Assembly (NCBI GenBank): GCA_025936825.1
Contig: JAICSO010000015.1
Location: 50,379-114,378, forward strand
Reading direction: 5' to 3'
Source of the DNA: Terriglobales bacterium
GTDB lineage: Bacteria > Acidobacteriota > Terriglobia > Terriglobales > Acidobacteriaceae
DNA: 64,000 nucleotides
The position numbers and the translations under genes are program-made. Positions 1 through 7,955 of this stretch are shown here, one piece after another (the first letter of the stretch is position 1; every line of letters starts with the position of its first letter). The notes beneath the pieces were generated by a model that was given only the letters and a program-made list of their open reading frames with translations, was not told the origin of the DNA and did not search any database.

Positions 1-132
1 AATCGCGGAGTTCGCATTCAGACGAACACTGGCGAAGTATTCCTCGGGCATAACGAGCCGAGGAGAATTGTTCGCGACCTGGACCGGGTAATTCAGAACC
101 ATGAAGGTCACGAAGGAACACGAAGGCAATAG
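1..132 (+). CDS. C-terminal end of an unidentified protein (partial)
   Basis: The frame is open from base 1 to a TAG at 130-132, giving 43 residues. The first 30 or so look like a normal globular C-terminus (RIQTNTGEVFLGHNEP is typical of a PH-like or beta-rich end). The last residues (NHEGHEGTRRQ) are encoded by the inverted repeat starting near 102, so the natural stop seems to have been replaced by repeat sequence. The start lies outside the window, so no function can be given. Confidence 0.5.
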   Translation, partial: NRGVRIQTNTGEVFLGHNEPRRIVRDLDRVIQNHEGHEGTRRQ

Positions 133-178
133 TTCTTTCCTTCGTGTTCCTCTGTGTCCTTAGTGGTTAAAGGACTTT
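102..178. repeat. Inverted heptamer-like repeat, locus 1
   Basis: The left arm (ATGAAGGTCACGAAGG and following) and the right arm (CCTTCGTGTTCC and following) are complementary and can form a long imperfect hairpin. The same word family (CACGAAGG / CCTTCGTG) recurs at 13938-14020. The left arm supplies the C-terminus of the upstream gene. Confidence 0.7.
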
Positions 179-196
179 GAAGTGGGAGGAGGCGGT

Positions 197-1669
197 ATGT
201 TGCAGAGCTTTTCAAACGTTTCGTTGATGGAGTGGATCATCGCCGGCGCGGTTCTGGCGCTCGTCTTGCTGTTCATCATGAGCACGTTAGCCAGGCTGTA
301 TCGCAAGGCGGGTCCACATGAGGCGCTGCTCGTCTACGGATTTCGCGGCAAGCGCGCCGTCACCGGCAGAGGCACGATCGTTCTGCCCATGATCGAGAGC
401 TGTCATGAGCTCTCGCTGGAGTTGATGTCGTTCGACGTCGCGCCGCAGCAGGATCTGTACACCAAGCAGGGCGTCGCAGTCACGGTAGAAGCAGTCGCTC
501 AGATCAAGGTGAAGTCGGACGTTGAGTCGATCTGGACGGCCGCGGAGCAATTCCTGACCAAGAGCGATCAGGAGCGCGAGGGCCTGATCAAGCTGGTGAT
601 GGAAGGTCACCTGCGCGGGATCATCGGCCAGCTGACGGTCGAGGAGATCGTAAAGCAGCCCGAAATGGTGGGCGACCGGATGCGCTCCACTTGCGCGGAC
701 GACATGAACAAGATGGGCCTGGAGGTCATCTCGTTCACCATCAAAGAAGTTCGCGACAAGAACGAATACATCATCAATATGGGCCGGCCGGATATCGCGC
801 GCATCAAGCGTGATGCCGACGTTGCCGCCGCCGAAGCCGATCGCGACACCGCCATCAAACGCGCACTGGCAACCCGGGAATCCGCAGTGGCCAAGGCGCA
901 AGCTGATCAGGACCGCGTACTCGCGGAAACGTTGTCCCTCGCTAAACAGGCTGAGGCGCAACGCGATCTTGAAGTAAAGCGTGCGCAATTCCTGGAAACG
1001 ACGAAGCGCCAGCAAGCGCAGGCGGATAAGGCCTACGACATCCAGACCAACATCATGCAGCAGCAGGTTGTGGCTGAGCAGGTGAAGGTGCAGCAGGTCG
1101 AGAAAGAGCAGCAGGTCAAGGTTCAAGAAGCGGAAATCAAGCGCCGCGAGAACGAACTGATCGCGACCGTGCTCAAGCAGGCGGAAATCGAGCGTCAGCG
1201 CATCGAAACGCTTGCCGAAGCTGAGAAGCAGCGCCTGACCGCCGAAGCCGAAGGTCGCGCTTCTGCTATCCGTCAGCAGGGTGAGGCTGAAGCCGAAATC
1301 ATCTTCAAGAAGGGTGAAGCGGAAGCCAAGGCGATGAACGTGAAGGCCGAGGCTTACCAGGAGTACAACCAGGCCGCAGTGGTGGACAAGCTGATCACCG
1401 GCTTGCCCGAAGTGGTGAGGGCCATGTCGGCGCCGCTCGCCAACGTGGACAAGATCACGGTGGTCTCAACCGGCAACGGCGATGCGACGGGGATGAACAA
1501 GATCACCGGCGACTTCGCCAAGATGGCCGCGCAAGTGCCGGCTCTGTTCGAATCCCTTTCCGGCATGAGCATGACCGAACTGTTCTCGAAGGTGCGGGCG
1601 ATCGGGGACAAGTCGCCTAAGCCTCCCGAGACGCTACCGCCAGCTCCGACGAACGGCGGGAAGAAGTAA
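197..1669 (+). CDS. Flotillin-like SPFH/band-7 membrane scaffold protein
   Basis: Predicted flotillin (FloT/YuaG type), an inner-membrane scaffold organising membrane microdomains. A single transmembrane segment lies at about residues 10-35. An SPFH domain follows (about 40-200), then a long Ala/Glu/Lys/Gln-rich coiled coil (about 205-385) with the EAEA repeats seen in flotillins, and a Pro-rich tail. I start at ATG 197 rather than GTG 182 because a GGAGG motif lies 8-12 bases upstream of 197. Small membrane proteins, PspA and an AIM24 protein follow on the same strand, suggesting a membrane-integrity locus. The 490 aa length fits the family. Confidence 0.9.
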   Translation: MLQSFSNVSLMEWIIAGAVLALVLLFIMSTLARLYRKAGPHEALLVYGFRGKRAVTGRGTIVLPMIESCHELSLELMSFDVAPQQDLYTKQGVAVTVEAVAQIKVKSDVESIWTAAEQFLTKSDQEREGLIKLVMEGHLRGIIGQLTVEEIVKQPEMVGDRMRSTCADDMNKMGLEVISFTIKEVRDKNEYIINMGRPDIARIKRDADVAAAEADRDTAIKRALATRESAVAKAQADQDRVLAETLSLAKQAEAQRDLEVKRAQFLETTKRQQAQADKAYDIQTNIMQQQVVAEQVKVQQVEKEQQVKVQEAEIKRRENELIATVLKQAEIERQRIETLAEAEKQRLTAEAEGRASAIRQQGEAEAEIIFKKGEAEAKAMNVKAEAYQEYNQAAVVDKLITGLPEVVRAMSAPLANVDKITVVSTGNGDATGMNKITGDFAKMAAQVPALFESLSGMSMTELFSKVRAIGDKSPKPPETLPPAPTNGGKK

Positions 1670-1676
1670 GGGTCCG

Positions 1677-1740
1677 TGTGGGGCGGGCACTCCTGCCCGC
1701 CCTGCATGGCTGTTGTGTGGGGCGGACATTCTTGTCCGCC
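1677..1740. repeat. Two tandem GTGGGGCGG..CCGCC palindromes
   Basis: Two adjacent copies of a short palindrome (GGCGGGCA-CTCC-TGCCCGCC and GGCGGACA-TTCT-TGTCCGCC), each preceded by GTGTGG. The arms vary in a compensated way (GGGCA/TGCCC versus GGACA/TGTCC). Related copies sit inside larC (13438-13463), inside metG (15676-15740) and after metG (16085-16102). Confidence 0.8.
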
Positions 1741-1753
1741 ATGGTGGTCAAAG

Positions 1754-1885
1754 ATGTTGGACTTCATATTCGAAATCGTCGGTGAGTTTTTGGCGGGAGC
1801 GATCTTCGAACCGTTGTCCTACATCCTTGTGCACCTAGGCAGGGCCATCGTCGAGTTGGCTCGCGACATTTGGATGATGTGTTGA
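1754..1885 (+). CDS. Small hydrophobic protein, 43 aa
   Basis: ATG at 1754, just after the palindromic repeats, opens a 43-aa ORF starting MLDFIFEIVGEFLAG. It reads as one amphipathic or membrane segment with charged residues near the C-terminus. No family is recognised. Its place between flotillin and another small membrane protein on the same strand supports a real membrane-associated peptide, but there is no strong ribosome-binding site and the ORF could be fortuitous. Confidence 0.4.
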   Translation: MLDFIFEIVGEFLAGAIFEPLSYILVHLGRAIVELARDIWMMC

Positions 1886-1912
1886 AGCCTGCGTAATTCA
1901 GCAGAGAGGCAG

Positions 1913-1998
1913 CCCCGGAGGGGCGAAACAGCTTAGCCCAGGACGTAAGTCCTGGGAAGGATGACGAAGAAGGACCGAGTCCCGGAAAGACGGGACGG
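1913..1998. repeat. Three-hairpin repeat, copy 1
   Basis: Three hairpins in a row: CCCCGGAGGGG (1913-1923), CCCAGGAC-GTAA-GTCCTGGG (1937-1956) and GTCCCG..CGGGAC (1979-1996). A second copy lies at 3044-3123 in the same order with the same GTAA loop, and paired bases changed on both sides of the stem. This points to a conserved folded element at the DNA or RNA level. Confidence 0.75.
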
Positions 1999-2009
1999 CG
2001 GAGTTCACA

Positions 2010-2228
2010 ATGAAGCGCCCATCGATGCAAATCGGATTAGGAATTGCGCTGGGAATCGGCATCGGCGCTGCCGTCGCGCTGATTCTCGGCAGCGGAGGTG
2101 CGTGGCTGACGGTCGGCATCGTGCTCGGGGTGATCGTCGGCAAGACGATGTCGAGATCAAGACATACAAACGAGATTACGCAATCGCAAAGCAGGTTCCT
2201 CACCCCGATGAATCGGGGTTCGGAATGA
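2010..2228 (+). CDS. Small glycine-zipper membrane protein
   Basis: A 72-aa protein with two glycine-rich hydrophobic stretches (IGLGIALGIGIGAAVALI and a second at about residues 30-45), resembling glycine-zipper membrane peptides. It sits between flotillin and pspA, so a role with membrane stress proteins is inferred from context only. The last 12 or so residues are encoded by a GTCATTCC-type repeat (2183-2226), so the native C-terminus has probably been replaced or extended. Confidence 0.6.
   Translation: MKRPSMQIGLGIALGIGIGAAVALILGSGGAWLTVGIVLGVIVGKTMSRSRHTNEITQSQSRFLTPMNRGSE
2183..2226. repeat. Partial GTCATTCC-type repeat inside a gene end
   Basis: The stretch from AGGTTCCTCACCCCGATGAA to CGGGGTTCGGAATGACA contains a small hairpin (ACCCCGATGAATCGGGGT) and ends in GGAATGAC, matching the ends of the full element at 9484-9600. 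It forms the 3' end of the upstream ORF. Confidence 0.6.
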
Positions 2229-2242
2229 CAAGAGTTTTGGGT

Positions 2243-2319
2243 TTTGAGCTAAGAGCTAAAAGCTAACGGCTAAGAGCTGGTTTTCCTGACGGCTGATGGC
2301 TGAGGGCTGACGGCTAAGA
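2243..2319. repeat. Degenerate heptamer array (GGCTGAN/AGCTAAN)
   Basis: Roughly ten consecutive 7-base units such as GAGCTAA, AAGCTAA, CGGCTAA, TGGCTGA, GGGCTGA and CGGCTAA. The period is exactly 7, as in other arrays of this window with quite different sequences. Confidence 0.75.
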
Positions 2320-2332
2320 AAAGGAGTTCACC

Positions 2333-2989
2333 ATGGCACTACTGGAGCGGGTATCAACGTTAATTCGCGCGAATCTCAACGACCTGATCGACAAGGCCGA
2401 AGATCCGGAAAAGATGATCAAGCAGGTGATCCTCGACATGCAGAACCAGCTTCTGCAGGTCAAGACGCAGGTGGCGATCGCCATCGCCGACCAGCACCTG
2501 CTGGAAAAGAAGCAGAAGGACAACGAAGAAAAGACGGCCGAATGGATGCGCAAGGCCGAGCTCGCCGTCGGCAAGAAGGACGACGACCTGGCGCGCGCCG
2601 CATTGCATCGTGTCGAGAGCTATCGCGAGCTTTCCGGCAGCTTCACGCAGCAGGTCGCGGACCAGAAGGCCCAGGTCGAGAACCTGAAGACCGCGCTGCG
2701 CCAGCTGGAACAGAAGCTCACCGAAGCGCAGGCCAAGGCTGATCTACTGATCGCGCAGCAGCGCCGCGCCCGCGCCGTCGGCAAGGCTCAGGACGCGCGT
2801 TCCGCGATGGGCGACGGCTCGAAGATTGCCGCGTTCGATCGCATGAAGCACAAGGTTGCGCACAACGAAGCGGTGGCCCAGGCCAAGACCGAGCTCAACG
2901 CTGAAGATGTCGACGACCGCTTCACCGCGATGGAGAAGGCCGACCGCATCGAGGCCCTGCTGGCGGAGCTGAAGGCGAAGAGGGCGTAA
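2333..2989 (+). CDS. pspA: Phage shock protein A (PspA/IM30 family)
   Basis: A 218-aa protein of the PspA/IM30/ESCRT-III superfamily, which binds stressed inner membranes. The N-terminus (MALLERVSTLIRANLNDLID) is the amphipathic membrane-binding helix, followed by the usual DPEKMIKQVI motif and a nearly uninterrupted coiled coil. AAGGAG lies 7-8 bases before the ATG. The length is typical. No pspF/pspBC genes are present. The neighbours are flotillin and small membrane proteins, as in bacteria where PspA and flotillin work together in envelope stress. Confidence 0.95.
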   Translation: MALLERVSTLIRANLNDLIDKAEDPEKMIKQVILDMQNQLLQVKTQVAIAIADQHLLEKKQKDNEEKTAEWMRKAELAVGKKDDDLARAALHRVESYRELSGSFTQQVADQKAQVENLKTALRQLEQKLTEAQAKADLLIAQQRRARAVGKAQDARSAMGDGSKIAAFDRMKHKVAHNEAVAQAKTELNAEDVDDRFTAMEKADRIEALLAELKAKRA

Positions 2990-3043
2990 GCGTAAATCGA
3001 CAAGCTTGGTTGAAGAAGACCCTGCGGCGAAAAGGTCGCACCA

Positions 3044-3123
3044 GCTCCGGAGGAGCGGAGTGAACTTAGCCCAGCACGTAAGTGCTGGGAAAGCAGGGCA
3101 TATGACGCGAGTCCCGCAGGGAC
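3044..3123. repeat. Three-hairpin repeat, copy 2
   Basis: GCTCC-GGA-GGAGC (3044-3056), CCCAGCAC-GTAA-GTGCTGGG (3070-3089) and GTCCC-GCA-GGGAC (3111-3123). Compared with copy 1, the middle stem has a G-C pair changed to C-G on both arms, a compensatory change. Confidence 0.75.
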
Positions 3124-3219
3124 GGCACAGGCCTAACGCATCAGTTCTTGGGATGTTGCCCCCTAGACAAATTCGACTGCGAGAAGGATAAACGTGAGAG
3201 GTATAACGGGGAGGAATAG

Positions 3220-3549
3220 ATGCAAACTGTCAGATCAGTCGGGGTACTTTCGTTTGCCAAAGTTTTCGCGTTGATTCATGCCTGCTTTGGGCTACTGTTC
3301 GCCCCCCTTTTTCTGCTCGCAGGAATTGCCGCCAGCATCGGCAACGACAAATCTGCGGCAATCTTGGGCGGCACCTTCGGTATTGTGATGGCGCTCCTCA
3401 TGCCGGTGCTCTATGGCGTCATGGGATTCATCGTGGGCGCTGTCGGCGCCTTGATCTACAACTTGATCGCCGGCTGGATTGGAGGCATTGAACTACGGTT
3501 GGAGCCAAGTCCAAGCTTGGGTCCTGGTATCACCGCGACATATCCATAG
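3220..3549 (+). CDS. Small integral membrane protein, unknown function
   Basis: A 109-aa protein with two or three transmembrane segments (about residues 10-38, 45-75 and 68-90) and a conserved-looking GFIVGAVGALIYNLIAGWIGGIEL end. Short proteins of this type, ending in a YNLIAGWIGGIEL-like motif, are familiar to me as uncharacterised membrane proteins; I cannot name the family. GGGGAGGAATAG precedes the ATG. It lies between pspA and the AIM24 gene and is probably part of the membrane-stress cluster. Confidence 0.7.
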   Translation: MQTVRSVGVLSFAKVFALIHACFGLLFAPLFLLAGIAASIGNDKSAAILGGTFGIVMALLMPVLYGVMGFIVGAVGALIYNLIAGWIGGIELRLEPSPSLGPGITATYP

Positions 3550-3609
3550 TCGGATTTGCCGTGGAACATTCGCTCAACCTCTGAACTCTAATAACGAACT
3601 AGGAGCCCT

Positions 3610-4368
3610 ATGCAATCACGCATTACCGGAACCACCATGCCCGTCCTGGAGTTTGTGCTGGAACCGAACGAGTCCGTCATCTCCGAGGCGGGAGAGCTTT
3701 CGTGGATGGGCAGTTCCATCCAGATGACCACGCACACGCAGTTTGCCGGCGGCGGAGGCCTCTTCGGCGTGCTCAAGCGCGTTGCCGGCGGCGGATCGAT
3801 CTTTATGACCGAATACCGCGCCATTGGCGCTGCGGGCGAGGTGGCGTTCGCCACCAAGCTGCCCGGACACATCGTTCCGGTTGAAGTCTCGCCCGGGCAC
3901 GAGTACATGATCCATCGCCACGGGTTCCTGTGCGCGACGCCCCAGATTCAGATATCCGTCGGCTTCCAGCAATCGCTCGGCGCCGGAATTTTCGGCGGCA
4001 GCGGATTCCTGCTCCAGCATCTCAGCGGACAAGGCACCGCGTGGCTCGAGCTTTCCGGCGAACTCGTCGTACGCGATCTCGCGGCTGGCGAGAACCTGCG
4101 CGTGCATCCCGGACACGTGGGCGCGTTTCAGTCCAGCGTGTCGTTTCAGATCACGACTGTTCCTGGCATCAAGAACATGATTTTTGGCGGCGACGGTTTG
4201 TTCCTCGCTTCCCTCACCGGCCCAGGACGTGTGTGGCTGCAGACTCTCCCAATCGCCAAGCTGGCTCACGCGATCGATCATTACTTGCCTCACCAAACCA
4301 GGGATGCTACGGAGGGAGGCGTCGTTGGCGGAATTGTCGGATCGATCCTCGATGGAATGAAGCGTTAG
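3610..4368 (+). CDS. AIM24/TIGR00266 family protein
   Basis: A 252-aa Gly-rich beta protein of the AIM24 (TIGR00266) family. Recognisable segments are EAGELSWMG near residue 27, a poly-Gly stretch followed by FMTEY, and GGSGFLLQ..SGQGTAWL with FGGDGLFLASLTGPGRVWLQT later. The C-terminal glycines (GGVVGGIVGSILDG) are also typical. The molecular role is unknown; homologues are found near PspA or membrane proteins. ORF start and length fit the family. Confidence 0.88.
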   Translation: MQSRITGTTMPVLEFVLEPNESVISEAGELSWMGSSIQMTTHTQFAGGGGLFGVLKRVAGGGSIFMTEYRAIGAAGEVAFATKLPGHIVPVEVSPGHEYMIHRHGFLCATPQIQISVGFQQSLGAGIFGGSGFLLQHLSGQGTAWLELSGELVVRDLAAGENLRVHPGHVGAFQSSVSFQITTVPGIKNMIFGGDGLFLASLTGPGRVWLQTLPIAKLAHAIDHYLPHQTRDATEGGVVGGIVGSILDGMKR

Positions 4369-4402
4369 CGAGGTCTGCAAAGTTTTGAAAGTGAGGTACG
4401 TA

Positions 4403-6151
4403 ATGAAGAAATTTTTTCTTACATCTGCACTCGTATTGTTCGCGTCGCTCCTGAGCTTCGCACAGGACATCACGGGCGACTGGAACGGCACCCTCAACAC
4501 CGGCGCGGGAGAACTGCGGCTTATTCTGCACGTCAGCAAAAATTCGGATGGAACGCTTCAATCCATGCTCGACAGCGTTGACCAGGGTGCCAACGGAATC
4601 CCGGTTACTTCAACCACGCTGAAAGACTCGATACTTAACTTGAAAGTTGACGCCGTTAACGGCACCTACGAAGGCAAGGTGAGCGCCGATACCAAGGAGA
4701 TCGTCGGCACTTGGACGCAAGGTGCGGGCATGTCGCTAACCTTCCATCGCGGGGGCATTGCGGTGAAACCTGCGCCTAAAGCCGCCAAAGCCTCTGACAT
4801 CGATGGCGATTGGCTCGGCACCCTCGATACTGACATGGGAAAGTTGCGCCTGGCGCTGCACATCACCAACACAGATCAGGGGCTAACCGCGACGATGGAC
4901 AGCTTGGATCAGGGAGCCAACGGTATGCGGGTCACGAGCGTGACCCGGAATGGGGCGTCCTTGAAGTTCGATATGCAGGCAATCAATGGCGCCTATGACG
5001 GGACCATCGGCGCAGACCTGGCGAGTTTTAGCGGAACGTGGACACAGCTCGGCAAAAGCTGGCCTCTTGAATTTAAACGTGTGAAGGACGCCGCCGAACT
5101 CGAGCGCAAGCGCCCCCAGAATCCGGTGAGGCCATACCCCTACAAGGAAATGGATGTCATCTACAAGAACCCGAAGGCCAACATCGATCTAGCGGCTACG
5201 CTCACCGTTCCCGAAGGCAAAGGCCCCTTCCCTGCCGTGCTGCTCATGGCGGGAAGCGGGCCGCATGATCGCGACGAAACCCTGATGGGCCACAAACCGT
5301 TTCTGGTGCTCGCGGATTATTTGACGCGCAAAGGCATTGTCGTTCTGCGCGCCGACAAGCGCGGCGTGGGCAGGTCGACGGGCAATTATTCCCAAGCGCT
5401 GATGGCCGATTTTGCTTCCGACGCTGACGCAGGAGTCGCCTACCTGAAGACAAGGCCTGAAGTTGATCCCAAGCAAATCGGCCTCATCGGCCACAGTGAA
5501 GGCGGCCTGGAAGCGCCCATGGTCGCGGTCCACAATTCGGATGTTGCTTTTGTTGTGATGATGGCCGGACCTGGAGTGAGAGGAGATCAAATTCTCACGG
5601 CGCAACAAAAGCTTATCGCGGCGTCCGTCGGAAAACCTCCGGCTGAAATTGAGAAGGATGCGGTGACGCAGCGCCAGATTTTTGCAATCTTGGCCAAAGA
5701 TGAAGACGAGTCCGCGAGAGAGAAAGAACTGCGCGCGGCACTTGCGGGAAGTGTGCCAGAGGCCCAAATTGGAATGCAAATCAAGGTTCTGAACTCGCCC
5801 TGGTTTCGTGATTTTGTGAAGTACGATCCGGCTCCGACACTGAGCAAGCTCGCCTGTCCCGTGCTGGCGATCAATGGAGAAAAGGACCTTCAGGTCCCGC
5901 CGGACCAGAATTTACCCGCGATTCGTAAGGCACTCGAATCTGCAGGCAATAAGAACTTCGAAGTCGTGGAGATGCCCGGCCTGAATCATCTTTTTCAGGA
6001 GGCAAAAACGGGAGCTATCACGGAATACTCCGAGATCGAAGAAACCATGTCGCCGGTGGTGATGGAAAAGATTTCCAGTTGGATTCTGACGCAGAGCGGG
6101 TCCAAAGCGCCGAAGGTTCCCGCAAAGTTGGCGAAGGCAGGATCGACTTAA
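4403..6151 (+). CDS. Secreted alpha/beta hydrolase with duplicated N-terminal domain
   Basis: A 582-aa exported serine hydrolase. A signal peptide (about residues 1-21, LLSFAQ end) is followed by two homologous domains of about 95 residues (about 22-120 and 130-225), both with GDW.GTL, DS.DQGANG and GTWTQ landmarks. A dienelactone hydrolase-like alpha/beta hydrolase domain follows, with nucleophile Ser365 in GHSEGG, a likely acid in NGEKDLQVP and a histidine in GLNHLFQ. The substrate is unknown. I prefer ATG 4403 (GTGAGG upstream) over the TTG at 4385, because it begins the signal peptide. Confidence 0.88.
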   Translation: MKKFFLTSALVLFASLLSFAQDITGDWNGTLNTGAGELRLILHVSKNSDGTLQSMLDSVDQGANGIPVTSTTLKDSILNLKVDAVNGTYEGKVSADTKEIVGTWTQGAGMSLTFHRGGIAVKPAPKAAKASDIDGDWLGTLDTDMGKLRLALHITNTDQGLTATMDSLDQGANGMRVTSVTRNGASLKFDMQAINGAYDGTIGADLASFSGTWTQLGKSWPLEFKRVKDAAELERKRPQNPVRPYPYKEMDVIYKNPKANIDLAATLTVPEGKGPFPAVLLMAGSGPHDRDETLMGHKPFLVLADYLTRKGIVVLRADKRGVGRSTGNYSQALMADFASDADAGVAYLKTRPEVDPKQIGLIGHSEGGLEAPMVAVHNSDVAFVVMMAGPGVRGDQILTAQQKLIAASVGKPPAEIEKDAVTQRQIFAILAKDEDESAREKELRAALAGSVPEAQIGMQIKVLNSPWFRDFVKYDPAPTLSKLACPVLAINGEKDLQVPPDQNLPAIRKALESAGNKNFEVVEMPGLNHLFQEAKTGAITEYSEIEETMSPVVMEKISSWILTQSGSKAPKVPAKLAKAGST

Positions 6152-6420
6152 TCGGCATCGCTGAAGGACAGTACTAGCCGTTTTGGCTTTGGCCGGCGGT
6201 GTTCGGCGCAATCGGCTGCTTTTGTCCTTCTATTCTGGGGATTGGACCGTTTTATGAAGCGGCACTTCCCTTCCTCCAGAAAAGCCGACACCGCAGGCGG
6301 AAACGCCTTGATGCGCGTCGAAGCATTGTTCCTGCCGAGCCGCGAGCACGTCATCGAAGTCAAGAACGCGACGAGAGCGGTGCCCCACCAGAGACGGAAT
6401 ACTGACGGAGAAAATACAAT

Positions 6421-7404
6421 TCACTTGCGAGCAACGCGTCCCAGGTAAAACTGAAAGAACGCCTCCGAATCGGAATGCAGACATACTTGCGCGTTGGGGG
6501 TACCTGTGCCGCGCAGGGTCATGCCCTTATCATCGACCGTAATCTTCATGGGCTGCACCGGGCACAGCTTCGGATCATCGATGAACGCAATGGTCATTGG
6601 ATCGTACAGCGTCGGAGTTTGCTGTCCCCATTGGTGATAGAGGATGACGAGCGCATCCGTGATTGGCGTGCCCTGCCGAAACAGGTATTCCCGCCCCACC
6701 TCATCCAGCTTCAGTTGCGTTGAATCAAGTGGCATCAGGTAGACTGGCACTCCGGACGCGAATAGCTTCTTCGCCGACGCCACGTCATTCAGGATGTTCC
6801 ACTCTGGTTGGGGAGGAGTTGGCGGTCCATAAGGGTCCCCGTACCCGCGATCAATCGAGCCGCCCATGCTGACTACGCGTTTTAGTTTCTTAAACGTCTG
6901 GGGATCGCGGTCAATGATCGCACCCACATTCACCAGCGGGCCTATGGTCACCAGCGTGATCTCGCCGGGATTCTTTCGAATCTGGTCGAGAATGAAATCG
7001 ACGGCTGCGGGATGCGAAGTCTTGGCAAAATGCCCGCCTTCCGCATACGGCCGCTGCCCGAAGCTAGTCTTCGCATCGGTGTGAATGCCGATCGCAACGG
7101 GAATGTCCTGCCGTCCCGCTTCGCCAAGCATGCGATCCACCAGCTTTGCCCGCGTCTCGGTCTCGCCAAACTCGGTCGAGATCCCAACGATCTGCAACTC
7201 GGGACTCCTGAGCGCGAGCGCCACCGCGAAAGCATCGTCAATGTCATCGCCAATGTCGGTGTCGATGATGATCTTCTCGCGAGCATTTTGCGCAAATCCC
7301 GCCGAAACCAAAAGTGACAAAATCAGCAGTCGAGCAGCCTTAACGATGAGAGCAGGGCGGAGCAGAAAATCTACTTTTGAGTGCACGCGGCATATTGTAC
7401 GCAC
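6421..7404 (-). CDS. Exported inosine/uridine-preferring nucleoside hydrolase
   Basis: Nucleoside N-ribohydrolase, splitting nucleosides into base and ribose. The calcium-binding signature DTDIGDDIDDAF lies near residue 48, with VTIGPLVNVG and the later YDPMTIAF segment as expected. An N-terminal hydrophobic stretch ending VSAGFAQ indicates export, so the enzyme probably scavenges nucleosides in the periplasm. The start is GTG at 7404 or GTG at 7386; either overlaps the 3' end of the upstream gene, suggesting cotranscription. Confidence 0.9.
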   Translation of the reverse strand: MRTICRVHSKVDFLLRPALIVKAARLLILSLLVSAGFAQNAREKIIIDTDIGDDIDDAFAVALALRSPELQIVGISTEFGETETRAKLVDRMLGEAGRQDIPVAIGIHTDAKTSFGQRPYAEGGHFAKTSHPAAVDFILDQIRKNPGEITLVTIGPLVNVGAIIDRDPQTFKKLKRVVSMGGSIDRGYGDPYGPPTPPQPEWNILNDVASAKKLFASGVPVYLMPLDSTQLKLDEVGREYLFRQGTPITDALVILYHQWGQQTPTLYDPMTIAFIDDPKLCPVQPMKITVDDKGMTLRGTGTPNAQVCLHSDSEAFFQFYLGRVARK

Positions 7405-7808
7405 GTGTGGATGCCCTTTGCATCCAAAACCGCTTTCACGCTTTCCGCCGCCCGCTTCGGGACTTCGAAGACGGCGATCTGCTTGGTTAGCTGATCATTC
7501 ACGTAAACGATGGTGAAAACGTGCCGGTGCTGCCGGTGCTTCAGCAGTCCTACAGCAATCGACGGCAGCACGCCCAAATGGTGCGAAACTTCTTCGCTGT
7601 ACTCATAGCTGACAATCTGCCCATAGGGAATGGTAAACCGCGATTTCCCGGCCGCGTAGGTGATTGAGCCCGGGGCCGACATATCCAATTGGCCCTGAGT
7701 ACCGACCTTCGAGTTGTCCAGAGTTCCGCCGATGTAGCGAACCTCCGTCTCGCCGATGGCCATACAGGAAATCGAAAGCATCAGCACTGCGCAACAAACA
7801 CGTTTCAT
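7371..7808 (-). CDS. Secreted protein of unknown function
   Basis: A 145-aa protein with a signal peptide (CCAVLMLSISCMAIGETE) and a beta-rich body. Motifs such as SRFTIPYGQIVSYEYSEEVSHHLGVLPSIAVGLLK look like the small exported proteins common in acidobacteria. It has two C-terminal cysteines (CVQYAAC). It overlaps the start of the nucleoside hydrolase by about 34 bases. No enzymatic motif is seen. Confidence 0.7.
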   Translation of the reverse strand: MKRVCCAVLMLSISCMAIGETEVRYIGGTLDNSKVGTQGQLDMSAPGSITYAAGKSRFTIPYGQIVSYEYSEEVSHHLGVLPSIAVGLLKHRQHRHVFTIVYVNDQLTKQIAVFEVPKRAAESVKAVLDAKGIHTCVQYAACTQK

Positions 7809-7955
7809 GGATCGACGCCTCCAATGCGTCCTGAGTCAGAGTACTCACGGTGGGTGAACCGGAATGCGCCGCATGTTGCACTTTTTGGACTGCCACAATC
7901 CACCCGCTTGCACGATTCCCTTGGCACCTTTCATACTGTTTCTTCACAAAAGATT

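Noticed and set aside
287..1126. 279-codon open frame on the minus strand inside flotillin
   Set aside because: Shadow of the GC-rich flotillin coiled coil; Leu/His-rich composition and no start context.
7689..7955. N-terminal extension of pepA
   Set aside because: Covers the divergent gene region and lacks homologous character; ATG 7956 gives the standard N-terminus.
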